A DNA stretch of 64,000 nt from assembly GCF_965638725.1 (NCBI RefSeq), contig NC_134961.1:2232001-2296000 (forward strand), in the 5' to 3' direction. This DNA is from Aptenodytes patagonicus (Eukaryota > Chordata > Aves > Sphenisciformes > Spheniscidae). The notes under the pieces were generated by a model. That model was given only the letters and a program-made list of their open reading frames with translations, was not told the DNA's origin and did not search any database. A program made the translations under genes and the position numbers. Below, in pieces: positions 12,901 through 24,048 of the stretch (positions are counted from its first letter, which is position 1; each line of letters opens with the position of its first letter).

Positions 12901-13635
12901 GCTTATTTATACTTTCAGGAAGCCGCCTGTATCGGCGGTACCTGCTTGGCCAGAAGCCCCGGGGTGCAGCCGGGCGCCAGCGGGTGCTCGCTCGGTCACT
13001 GGCAGCCCCCAAGAGCCGGTGTCCCAGCCCCGCAGTGCAACGGGGAGGGGTGACCCAGGGCACCCCCCTGCACCAGCCACGGCCGAAGACGACGGCCAGG
13101 TCACCGACAACGCGCAGCCCTTCTCCCGGGCGTCAGGAGCGATGCAGGCCCGTACGTGCATCCCCGGCGGAGTCTGGCAGGGGCGCGGCGCTGCCTGCGA
13201 GGGAGCTGGGCACATGGCCTCCCCCATCCCGCCTCCGGCCCAGCATCCCCAGGCCCCGCCGGTCCCCGGGGCGGGGGGGGGGGGACGGGACGCGATCCGC
13301 GCCGGCCGCACCCGGGGACGGCGAGGTCTGAGCACCCGGGCGCTGAGCCCGGGTGAGCTCGCCCCGGGACCTCGCGGGCCCCGGCCCCACGCAGGAGGCA
13401 CCCGCCGGGACCGGGCTGGAGCGCGGAGGCGCCCACGGCGGCTGCAGCGGGCGGAGCCGGGCGAAGGGCCCCGGAGGCTGCCGCAGCCCCGGGCGGGGCC
13501 CGTCGCCGACCGGCCGCGGAAAGGCCGCTGCCCCCGCGCACCCACCCCGCCGGGCCGGCGGCCCCCGGGGTCTCCCGCCCCGCCGGCGCTCACCCACCGG
13601 CCGGCACCCGCTCGCTCAGTCACTCGCTCACTCAC

Positions 13636-13750
13636 CGGGCCGGGCGGCTCCGGCTGCGGCTGCGGCTCCGTCCCGCGGCCCCGCCCGCCCCGACAGCCGG
13701 GACCCGCCCCGCCCCGCGCACGCGCCGCACCGGCGGGCGGGGCCAGGGCG
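13636..13750 (-). other. ABCA3: Probable non-coding first exon of ABCA3
   Basis: On the minus strand, GC-rich sequence ends in a near-ideal donor (CCCG then GTGAGTGAG) with GT at 13635-13634. The next acceptor in the same direction with a matching gene is the ABCA3 start exon at 8397. The exon lies inside a CpG island, as expected for a transcription start. The 5' edge is a guess, since no TSS can be read directly. Confidence 0.5.
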
Positions 13751-13752
13751 CG

Positions 13753-13779
13753 CGGCGGCGGCGGCGGCGGCGGCGGCGG
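13753..13779. repeat. (CGG)9 trinucleotide repeat
   Basis: Nine uninterrupted CGG units on the plus strand (CCG on the ABCA3 strand), directly upstream of the predicted ABCA3 first exon, followed by a G-rich run. Confidence 0.9.
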
Positions 13780-13796
13780 GGGAGGGGGGAGAGGGG

Positions 13797-13809
13797 GGTG
13801 TGTGTGTCA

Positions 13810-13848
<39 letters not shown>

Positions 13849-14120
13849 TGTGTGTGTGTGAGAGTGTGTGTGTGAGAGTGAGTGTGTGTGTGTGAGTGTG
13901 TGTGTGAGAGTGTGTGTGTGTGAGAGTGTGTGTGTGTGAGAGTGTGTGCGTGCACGTGTGTGTGCGCGGGCACACGCGTGTGTTTCACCGCGTGTGTGTG
14001 GCTGTGGGTGTATCACCGTGTGTGCGGGTCTGGGTGTATCACTGTGTGTGCGTTACGGTGCGCACACGTGTGTGTGTGTGTGTGTGTATTTCTGTGTGCG
14101 TGCATTACTGCGCGTGTGCG
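13797..14120. repeat. Long (GT)n microsatellite with GAGT variants
   Basis: Alternating TG dinucleotides interrupted by GAGTG units, with GT-rich bursts continuing to about 14440. Open reading frames here in every frame are repeat translations (CVCV or THTH) and not genes. Confidence 0.95.
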
Positions 14121-14449
14121 TTGCTCTGTGTGTGTGCGCATACAGCTGGGGCATTGCATGTATGCACAGAAGTGTGTGCGTGTGCACTGGTGCGTGTGTA
14201 CAGGGCATTGTGCGTATGCACGGGGGGGTGGGTGTGCACTGGACACAGACGTGGGAATGTGTGTGCGCGCACACACGCGTTCAGGGCAGTGCACATGAGC
14301 GTGTGTCCCAGTGCAGAGCTGCACGTGTGCCCAGGAGTGCCTGCAGGAACACCGCTGTCTGTAGGGGAACACCTGAGTGTGTGTGTGTAAGGGGCTGTGG
14401 GTGTGCGAGGGGCCTGTGTGTGTGTGTGTGTGTAGGGGACCATGCGTGT

Positions 14450-17400
14450 GTACATGACACAGGGGCCCGCGTGCTCCGTCAGGGGCTGCAGGTGTGAGCG
14501 GCCGTGTGTGGCCGTGCTGCAGCGGCCGTTTGGGCTGAACCCTCCCTGGTTCCTGGTCTGTGCTGGCGTGCCTGCGTCTCCGTCCGTCCACCCGTCCCAA
14601 TCCCGGACGGCAGTGCTCCACGCTGTCCCCTGCCACAGTTTTTGGGAGCACACGCCAGCTCCGGCCCTATCCGGCTGGGCAGCGTGCGTGGGAACGCAGC
14701 GCTCCGGGGCCACTCGGGCAGCCCTGCCCGGCCCCGCTGCCGGCTGCCAAGTTGGCAGGCGAAGGGGCTGGAGGAGCAAGCCTGGCTGCTGATGCCGGGA
14801 ACACCGAAGGGGGGAAAGTTTGCCGTGGGCACGTTACAGGAGAGGGAGGAGGAAGAGGAGGGTGGGGAGAGGGGATGGGGACAGGCACAGCCACGGCTTG
14901 ATGCAGCTCTGCTGTGTGAACAGGGGCGTGGGGTCCCCCTTGGGCAGCTGCCTGGTGCTATGAAGCGCCTGGGGGGTATTTGGGGTGCCACGGTGACCTT
15001 CGCCCCCTCCATGCCATGGCAGGCAGGGGAGCAGGGCAGCCTCGAGCTGCTGCCTTTCTCCATGTGATAAAGAGAAGCAATTTGGGGGGGGGTCTCCATT
15101 TAGATGAACGCTGCAGCTTTGAGCGTGACTGCCCTGGAGATGGTTTTCTCCTGCGATCTTTTCACCTCGATTGGTGTGGGGTTTCATAGTCATCCGCCAT
15201 GCCCCAGCTGGCCCCTGGGAGAGGAGAAAATAAACGAAGAAACAGAACCGGGGCAAGGGTGAAGCTGTCTCAGTAAGGGAGAGAGGGACAGCAGTATCAG
15301 CTTTAAAAATAGCCATGTATGAACAGAGAGCGACGCCCCGTGACTGCACTGCCGGGACCCATCGAGCTGGAAGGGGAGACCCCACACACCGCCTCCGTGG
15401 CTTTGCTCCTGTCACTAGCCCAAGCTGAGGTTTGGCTTGTCAGAGCACCCGGAGCAAGTTGCAACCGTGGGTCTGGCCCTGTAACAGTCGCCCACTGGGT
15501 TTCTCCCCACCGGCTGTGTTCTGCCTGGAGGGTGCTGCTGCTGCACTGGATGGGGTGGCCGCAGAAGCAGCGTCCCCACTGGCTGGCCTGCGCTCGGGTC
15601 CCATCTCCCACTGGCCTGCACTGTGCGAGATGCACAGACCCTGCGCCCGTCTGCAGAACCACAGCCGGGAGCCGTGTCACCGCACTCCCCCAGCTCATAC
15701 AACAGACACCAGCGGAGCTGAAGCCCGTCTGCCAGGGACAACCAAGCAGCCACCAGACCACAGCAAAGCTTTCCTGCTCACATTCTCATCTACTTAGCAG
15801 CATCCAGCAAAGCTCATTACAGGGCTCAGAGGCAGGAAGGAGCCAGCCCGGCTCAGCGAGTTGCCATCCCTCAGCAGAGCCACACGTGCACTTTGAAATG
15901 TGAATAATGCAGGTTGGCTGGGCGTGGGGATGGCGCATGCCTTCCCACCGAGCGTGGTCTGGCTGAGGGCTCGTCATCTCTCCGTTTGCCTTCCCCCATC
16001 ACTTGTCACCATGTTGCACAGCATCCTGCTGCAACCGCAAGGGGAATGGCGTGATGAAGGTCTCACCGCAGCGTGGGGACCCTGGCCCCGTCTCAGATGA
16101 TGCCTGCAGCCAGCAGAAGGTCGTAGGTGACCATGGCGCTGGGGAGGATCTGGGACAGTCGGTGCCTCGTGTCAGCCCGGGCTGAGCCACCTGTCCACAC
16201 CCCTGCTCAAGCCCGGGTTTGATCCTCCCCGATTACAGCAGCGTCGGTTCTCCCCATGACCTTCCCTATTGCTTCATGCAGCTCCTCTCTGTGCCTGCCT
16301 TTGAAGGAAGCTGAGCGATTAAATCAAAACAAAAGTCTTGCCAAAGAAAGTATTTACAGGCTCCTCATGGCTCCTAGAACAGAAGATGGGAGATGTTGCA
16401 ATGAGGTGCAGTGGCATCGCGGTGACTCAGCTCACGCTCGGGACAGAGAGCGTGCAGGAGACGTGGTGGCGGACTGAGCAGGGACACAGGAGAAACCCGG
16501 AGGACGCTGGCAGAAAAGGGCAGCGGGGTATCAGGCAGCTGGGGAGTGCTTGCCTGGGGGACGTCCCTCTGTGAGGTCTCCCATCACTGTCTCATCAGCA
16601 TCTGAAAGGAGGAATCAGCCCCTGTGCTGGCAGGCCAAGCCTGCCAACCCCATTCCTGCTACCTGCTGGTGGCTTGCGTGTCCCCGAGGTCACTGGATCA
16701 AGCTGTTCTCCACCATCTTCCTTTGTTGGCTGTCATCACCCCCCATCTACCTAGGGGTTATTCCCAGGGGGCAGCCGCTGGGGCCACCCCATCACCAGCA
16801 GCGGGGATGCCCATCGCGCTGTTTCAGACCGTCTGCCTGGTTCAGAAACGCCAGCCCTGCCCACCCCATACCTGGTTTTTCAGGGTTAAACCTGTTTCAA
16901 AGGTGCCGGCTGGTGTCAGGAAACCATCTTATCTGCCCCTTGAGGCAATGCCTCCCCTTCACCATCCAAACAACATCCAAAATGCAGGATGGGTTGGCAG
17001 AGGCGCTGTGGGGGGATGTGCCGGCAAGTCCCCAGCGCAGCCGTGCCAGCTTGAACACACGGCCCAGACCTGGCACAGGGTGTGCTGGCTCCTCATCTCA
17101 CCTCCTGCAGCCAGCAGCAAAATGCAGATGTTGGGAAGAGGAACCGTGCTAAATAATTTCTCCTTCAGTTCCTCTGCTTTCTCCATGGCCCTGCCACCCC
17201 AGGGTGGTATCCGGGCAAGGACTTTGGCTGGTGTTCACTACCGCTGCCTTTGTGCCACCTCCTCTGCATTGCTCCTTGCCCTCCATCCTAGCCTCCTGCT
17301 GCCCTGCTGCTCCCTGCGAGGGCAGGAGGGAGTGTGAGCGGGGCAGACACCCCGTAACGCCCGGCAGCACCTTCCTCCAGGGCAGCTGGTGGCTTGGGGA

Positions 17401-20400
17401 CATGCAGCGAGGGCTTCCCTGGACACCACATCCCGTGAGCCGCCGGGGCCAGGGACAAACCGACTTCTGCTGAGAGTGTTTCCCATCTTGTCCTAGTTTC
17501 TTCCCACTCCTTAACTTCGCTGCAGTGCTGGATGGTGCAATCCTGGGACTGGCATTTTTTACCCTTGAGCGCCTCCGCCCAGGAGTGAAACGCCGGGATG
17601 ATGGTTCCCATGAAAGTGGGGGAGCGGATCCAGCACCTTCTGCTCCCCCAGACTCACCAGAAGAGCCCCGCTCCTCCCTGTCTCCCAGTGCCAGCAGCAT
17701 GCAGGACCACAAAACCTCCTGCCCTGCTCCCGGGCGTTATCAGCAGCGCGACATCAAGGGTTTGCTGCTGTAGAAGGGGAGTGTGTGTGCGCACACACAA
17801 ATGCTCAAATCTTTGCTGGCCACGGGCAGAGGGATCTGCTCTGCAAAGCCAGGCAGGCTGGGAACAACCATTTTTCTTGGGAACACCGGCTGCATAAAAG
17901 CAGAAGGGACGAGGGGGTCCCATCTGATGTTATTCCAGGGAAAGGTGTGTCCTTGTTGCTTCCCAAGCACGACCCCGAGGGTTGCTGCAGCTCGTCCTCC
18001 CTGGCACCTGCAGTGCCTGTGCAGTGGTGAAGAGGTCCGACTTAGCCTGCCTGCGAGACCACCGCGGGGGGCTTGGGGAGGAGCGGCTGTGCCCCCGCGT
18101 CCTGGGGGGAATGAAGCGACCTTGCTGCCTTGCCCAGGTGCAGGTGCTTCTTCGGACAAGGACCAGATCTCTCGGGCTCCTTTCCTCCGGGGGTGGATTC
18201 CCTCTTCCCTTGCCCCCCAAGGCATGCCAGCTTGCAGCCCCCCAACCTTGGCTGCCAGGTTGGAGTCTCCTAGTGTGTCACTCTGCTCTGGAAGTGCTGG
18301 GGAGGTGTGCAGGGAAGACGGACTCCCCTTGCACTGCTCAGCCACAGGAAGATTTCCGTGGGCTGGGAAGGTTGGCAGGGGAGGAAGCTTTCCAGGATCC
18401 CTTGCTGCTCTTCCCAATCCCTGCCCTCCTCGAACTACGATTTCCCTGGCAGAGTTCTGCAAGGAGCTGGCGCAGTCTCTGGCTGCACCAGCCTCCTGCA
18501 AAGTGTCCCCGGGGTGTCCCTGCTCCGTCCCCGTGTCCCTGCTGGGGGTTACAGAACTCAGTGCCCTTCATAGACCCTGTTGCACCACCGGCATGGGGGA
18601 GACATGGCTGGAAACATCCGCTACCGCTGCTCCTCCGTGCCTGGCTGAGCATCCTGCTGCGGTCGGAGAGGAGGTGGATGGAGCTGGGGAGGCGGCACAG
18701 CCCAGGACACGTGTGGGCAGGCTCTGCCTGCACTGCCCAGCCGCTGCCCGAGGGCGGGCTGGTTGTCCCTTCTCCCCAGAGAGGCAGCCGGTGTCCCCGC
18801 GGCCGCTTCCCGTGGGCATGCAGGCAGCCCTGCTGCGCCAACAGCCAGCACCTCTTAATGGCGGCTGGATTGGAACGGGCAGTTTGGAGCCGAAAGGCTC
18901 CCGAGGCCTCTCCCGGGACTGTAGCACCACTGCGCAAGCGGCATCACTTCACTTCAGGATCAAAGAGGTGTGTAAATGCAAAGGAACAGCCTCATTTCAT
19001 TAAGAGCAATTGAAGAACTGGCAGCTTTGGGCGCTCTGTCAAGCTCATAGATCTCTGCCAGCACATAAATCCGGTAAGTCACGCGCTCAGGCTGCTGGCA
19101 GCTGTGCTGGGAAGCGAGAGGTGAGATAAGGGAGACATAACTGAGCCGACACCAAGGAAATCCCTGAAGGGAGGAGATAGGGATCTTTCTGTTGCCACCC
19201 CAGCTGCCTGCACGTTCCCGGGCACAGGGCACAGCAGCACGGATCATCCTCAGCACACAAAGGCCAGAGGGAGACAGGTCTTGTCCTAAAAGTTTAGACA
19301 TTTCCCTCTTCCAAGACCAAGGGAGAGTTAAAAATTCACCTAAAACACTGCTTTAGAGGAAGCTGGATCCAGGGCAGGCAGTGCTGCTGGCTCAGTGAGG
19401 GTGGGCAGGTTTCTGGCTATGTGGGTTGGATATCGGCTTAGAAAAAAACTAGAGAAACTTTCAGGATAGAGGAAGCATCTCTGGGAAAGATGAGCTCTGG
19501 CTAAAGGAAAACAGAGCCGGGGTGCTAGCCCTTAAAATGAACACCATCATAGGAGGGGTTTTAAATCGAGGATAGTGGGTGAGATGAGTGGGCAGTGGGG
19601 TGGGGAATCATCCAGAGGTAAATTCATAACTCTGTCCCTTCAATAAAGGAATGAGAAAAGTCAGAAAAAAGGGACATTAAAAAACCCGGCTGCCAGGAGA
19701 AGATCAAATGCTCTGCGACGGCTGCGGTCCCGGCCAGGAGAGGAGAGCAGCCTGTTTTAGATGAGGATAAGGCACTGGGAAACCCCAGGGTGCAGTGATG
19801 GGGACAGCCCAGGGGCAAGAGTGGAGAAGAAGCTGGTGGAGGGCTGGTGTGTGAGCAGGGCGAGGGGAGGCGTTGGCTCAAGGGAGTTAAACGGGTTATG
19901 CTCATCAGGAATCCGCAAGAATCCACAGGGAGTGGACCACGAAACACGGAGGATGAACAGAGAAGGGCATTAGGGCTTGCCTATAAACCACCCAGAGAGG
20001 ATGGGGACAATACCCCCAAAATGCTGAGGGAGGCTACGAGGCTGTGAGGGCAAGAAACCACTGCCTGAGGAGACCTGAAGTGGGGAAGCGTCACAGCAAA
20101 GCCGTCCTAAATGGCTGCATCTGGAGCCCCCAGTTAGAGAACCACAAAAAGAGGCACCCCTGAGCCATAAACTGGTGTAGTCAAGGGTGTAAAACCTCTG
20201 CAGGCTTACCTATCCTTGCCAGAAGGAACTACATAAAATAAAGAAACTGGTTGGAAGAAGTGAGAACCAAATACAAAGGAAAATACTTGCAAACAACAGG
20301 GAGATACCGTCTAGCCAGTGTGGATGTGTGGCTCCTAGCAAAAGAGGTCCTAATGCAATACCATGGGGAACCTGCAGGAGGATGGTTTAACAGCAAAGCG

Positions 20401-23400
20401 AGCTAGCCAAAATACAAATAAATAGTAAAATTAAAATGAATAAAACGGAATAAAATAAAAATTCTTCAAAAACTGGCATTTTCTTTTTCAAACCAGGAAA
20501 ACAGCAACATGCAAAACCCCCAGCAAGTTAAAAACCGCATTCACACAGATGAAAATGTATTTTGAGCACGATTTGCTTACCACATAAAAATTAACACCAG
20601 TGTATTTTTGCAAACCCATCAGAAGCAGGACGTCCGCTGGAAACCCACTGCAGCTGGCGGGGGACTGGGCTGGTGCGTGCTCGGGGCAGAGCCCGCACCC
20701 GCAGCGGGATGCAGGCAGCAGGTCCCCCACCTCCCCAGCACGGGAGAGGGAGGTGGCAAACGCCGGGCTAATTTTTAGGAAGGGCTCCACAGGGATCCAG
20801 GAAACACTGGGATCTTAAACCTGACTTTGGTTTTTGCTCAGGCAAATTTGCTGAAAGATGGAAGAAAAAATGGCATTAGAACATGTATGAATAAACATGC
20901 AACGTTGAGACAACGTCCGGCACAGGCTGGAGGAGGGAAGTCTTGCTAGAATTACGTGGAAGATGTAAATAATGGTGAATCAGATGATATATAAACAACG
21001 ATTTTTGCAAAACTTTGACAAAATCTCTCTCCAAAAGCTCTTCAGGACGTTAAGGTGGATTAACAGTGAGGTTTTGCTTGTAAACTAACTGCTTAAAAGT
21101 AGGAATAAATGGACAGGATCTGTGCCAGACCTGTGCTAGTCAACACACGCATAAAAGAGAGCAGATCTTGCTGACACTATACAGTGTTTCGATGGTCAAA
21201 TCTAAAGCCGACGGTGAAGAGCTGGAAAGGGATCGCACGATGTCAAGCGGCTGAGCAGGCAGACATCAAATGCAATTCAATATAATTAAATTCGAGGCAA
21301 GGTAAAAGTAACCCTATGTGTACACAGCCATGGGCTCTAAATGAGCTTTGTCATTCAGGAAAGAGATGCTGGAGTCCTTGCAGGGGCTTCGCCTGCATGC
21401 TCTGCGGTGGTAACCAAGGGAAAAGGGCATCAGGAAGGAATTGCTGATGGGATTGCTGTGATGTGCGAGCACGGCTAGGGCAGCTGGCAGAGGACAGGGC
21501 AGTGAGGCAGAGAAGCAGCCGAGCAGGGAGACGGAGCAGCTCCCACGGGGGAGAGACCCGGTGCACACCGCAGCCTGGCAGGGCCACAGGGAAGGGACCT
21601 GGTAAGGGGTCACTGAGAGGGGGAAAAAGGGAAGGAATATTTTCATTTCCTAGAGCAGAGCTTCAAAGAGCACCACAGGGCTGGATCTGGTTTAAAACGA
21701 CGGGAAGCACTTTTCAAACTGTGCATTACCATGCTGTGGGAGGCTGCCTCTGCTGCGGAGATCAAGCGTGCAAATGCATTCAAAAGGGAACAGGAGGGCG
21801 CGCAGAGGGTTGGTTTGCTGGGGCTGTGGCAAGTCCAGGATGCTCCCAGGCCGCTCCTGGCTGAAGAGGACAAGGACAAGGTCCCCGTTGCTTGCTCTGA
21901 CTCAGCCTTTGAATGGTCCCAGGTCTCCCCACCCTGGTCCTACCCCGCTGCAGCTGCGCTCCCCCAGTGTCCAGAGCCTGGTACCTGCCCCAAGTAAGCA
22001 GCAAAGCTCGACCTCAGGGTCTGCTCCGCCCTGCTCTCCGGAGGCTCTCCAGGAGTCGGTCCCCCTCTGCAGCCCAAAAATCCAGGATGGTTTTCAATGC
22101 CCGAGGCAGGAAAGAGGGAGCAAATTCCTGCTGAGCCGAGACCAGGCGGAAGATGCAATGCCGACGGACACAATCCCCTACAGCATAACTGCAGGCACCC
22201 AGCTCGCCCTGCCGCACTGCTGATGCAAATTACCAGTTATGAAGTAGAGAAAATTGCTATCTATTTCCCCTTTCATCCATCTATTATGGCTTTCTTTTTT
22301 ATTGCTAATTATTACTTTCAATAAGTCACTGAAGTAGGGTGGGGGTTTCTCTTCTGTGATGCTAGCTTGATGGCTCTTGGAAATAAATCTTAAAGAATTG
22401 TCTTTTTCCACAATTTTCTGTCTGCCTTTTCCCATCACTGTTTTTTCTCCGCGTTTTTCTTGTCTTTATGGAGTTTGACTTTTTAAAGCACCATGTATTT
22501 TTGTCTACTGAATGGATTATTCTCTGCCCAAATTGAATGTAATCAGGTCGTGATCATTGTTCCCTAGGCAACCACCAATGAAATTATAGAGCTATGATCA
22601 TGAATTAACACTGTTTAAAAAGTTTTAAAAAAATAAAACAGTAACTGCAAGGCTTAATAAATCATTGCTGAAACAAGGCATTCACAGTGGTGCCACCAGT
22701 CACCATGAAGGGCTTTAGCACTTGGAGAACGTTAGGAACAGGTTCTGGTGTTCGGAGGGGCCGGGAGGAGGCGACCAGTCCACGGCAGGATGAGGTCTGT
22801 GCAGAATACCTTGTCCGGAGACGCATCTTCCAAGCCCCAGGGCGCTGTGGTAGGCTCAGTCATGGGGTTGATACCCCATACGTTATTTTATTCTACCTTC
22901 TGCCACCGCTCTCCTCGCCATCCGCACACAGAGCTCATTCCTCATTCCCCACTCAGCTTTTGTGAGAGCAACTGCCGCCACTCGGCTCTTCATCGTGTGA
23001 GCCGTCGCCTTCCAGTTCCCCCTCGCCCCTGTTCGCACCCCTTGGCCGTGGTGTTCGGACGGCTCACTGGGACAAGCTTAGAAAAAGCAACGTCATTACA
23101 CGCGAGATATAGTCTGGGACAAGAAACCCCGGGTCCCCGCTGTGCACGCCTCACCCGCCGCCTTCTCCCCCGAGCCACGGGGCCTCGCGCGCCGGGCACC
23201 TTCCCCAGGCAAAGCTCAGCCTCATCCCTCCCGACGGGAAAGGTCTAGGTCTACCTGTGGTTATTTTATGGCAATACATCGGTGCGTTTATAGGCGTACA
23301 ATGTACACGAGGGATGGTATATGCGCACCCCCCCCCTGAATATAGAGTTAGCCCTCCTGGCCCTACGCCACCGCTTAGCACTCATTAACTTGGGAGAACC

Positions 23401-23440
23401 TGTTCCGTAGTCCTAAGGTCGTTTTTAAGTAGCTTGCTGA
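14450..23440. other. Intergenic region between the ABCA3 promoter and the VRK3 promoter
   Basis: No reading frame here has a family-like sequence or consistent splice structure. Two overlapping long plus-strand frames at 17.8-19.0 kb are compositional (GC-rich, in different frames). The stretch 19.3-20.5 kb is A/G-rich and may hold an old decayed repeat. A candidate regulatory element at 22.2-22.7 kb is listed separately. Confidence 0.6.
22200..22680. promoter_or_regulatory. Candidate enhancer-like element with X-box and CCAAT motifs
   Basis: An AT-rich block unlike the GC-rich surroundings. At 22559-22572 GTTCCCTAGGCAAC resembles the RFX X-box (right half-site perfect, left half-site one mismatch), followed by CCAAT at 22575-22579 and flanked by two TGATCAT palindromes. 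Function is inferred from motif content only. Confidence 0.3.
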
Positions 23441-23953
23441 TGTCGTGCCTTAGGTAACAAACGAAGAGCGGGACCCCCGAGGGAAGCACTGGGGACATCG
23501 CCTGCGCCTGCGCCTGCGCCTGCTCCTGCTCCTGCTCCTGCCTGAGGGAGCCCTGAGGAGACCCCCGAGGCGCCCACCGGCCTCCCCCGGGGCGGCTCCC
23601 TCTCCCCGCTCCGGCCCAGGCTTGCCGAGGGCGGCCCGCCTGCCTCTCCCCGCGCAGGCCCACGCCGCTCGGCCGGCTGCGGGCGGGGAACAGCCACGAG
23701 CTCCGGTGCCCCCCCCCGCCCCCGCCCGAAGCCCCCTCCCCTGCCGGGGCCGCGGCCGCCCCTGCGGGCGGGGGGGGGGCAGCGAGCCGCTGGGGAGGGG
23801 AGGGGGGGGGTGGGGGGGTGGGGGCGAGCTCCTGCGCATGCGCCGCCGCACCTGTGGGTGGTGTGCGCGCATGCGCGAGCGGCCGCGGGTGCCGGCGCGT
23901 GCGCGGTGCGCGCGGGGCGGGCGGCAGGTGCCGGGGCGGCGGCCGGCGGGGCC

Positions 23954-24048
23954 ATGTCGGGCCGCGGGCGGCGGGGCCGCGGGCGGCGGGGGCCGGCGGG
24001 AGCGGCGCCGGAGCAGGCGGGGCCCGAGGCCGCCTACGCCTCCCCGAG
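23954..24048 (+). CDS. VRK3: VRK3 coding exon 1 (predicted)
   Basis: The ATG at 23954 follows GGGGCC. The frame runs 31 codons ([13 protein letters not shown]...) to a possible donor (CCGAG then GTGGTG) in phase 2, which matches the entry phase of the zinc-ribbon exon. The donor is weak. Human VRK3 starts directly at the zinc ribbon, so this Arg/Gly-rich extension needs transcript support. Confidence 0.5.

Larger units (their letters stand above)
12950..13790 (-). promoter_or_regulatory. ABCA3: CpG-island promoter, probably of ABCA3
   Basis: A very GC- and CpG-rich block with several GC boxes (CCCCGCCC). It includes the putative ABCA3 first exon and is bounded upstream by a CGG run and the GT microsatellite. 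The assignment to ABCA3 rests on donor orientation and position. Confidence 0.6.

Noticed and set aside
12854-14651. Many ORFs rich in Cys-Val or Thr-His, and Pro/Arg/Ala-rich ORFs
   Set aside because: They are translations of the GT/CA microsatellite and the CpG island.
17783-19013. Two overlapping plus-strand ORFs of 406 and 343 codons
   Set aside because: They overlap in different frames in GC-rich DNA with no family-like motifs, splice context or domain pattern; long frames are expected by composition.
19840-20050. Short frame with AYKPPRED recalling the LINE endonuclease YRPP motif
   Set aside because: Only a few residues match and no other LINE landmark is nearby; too weak to call.
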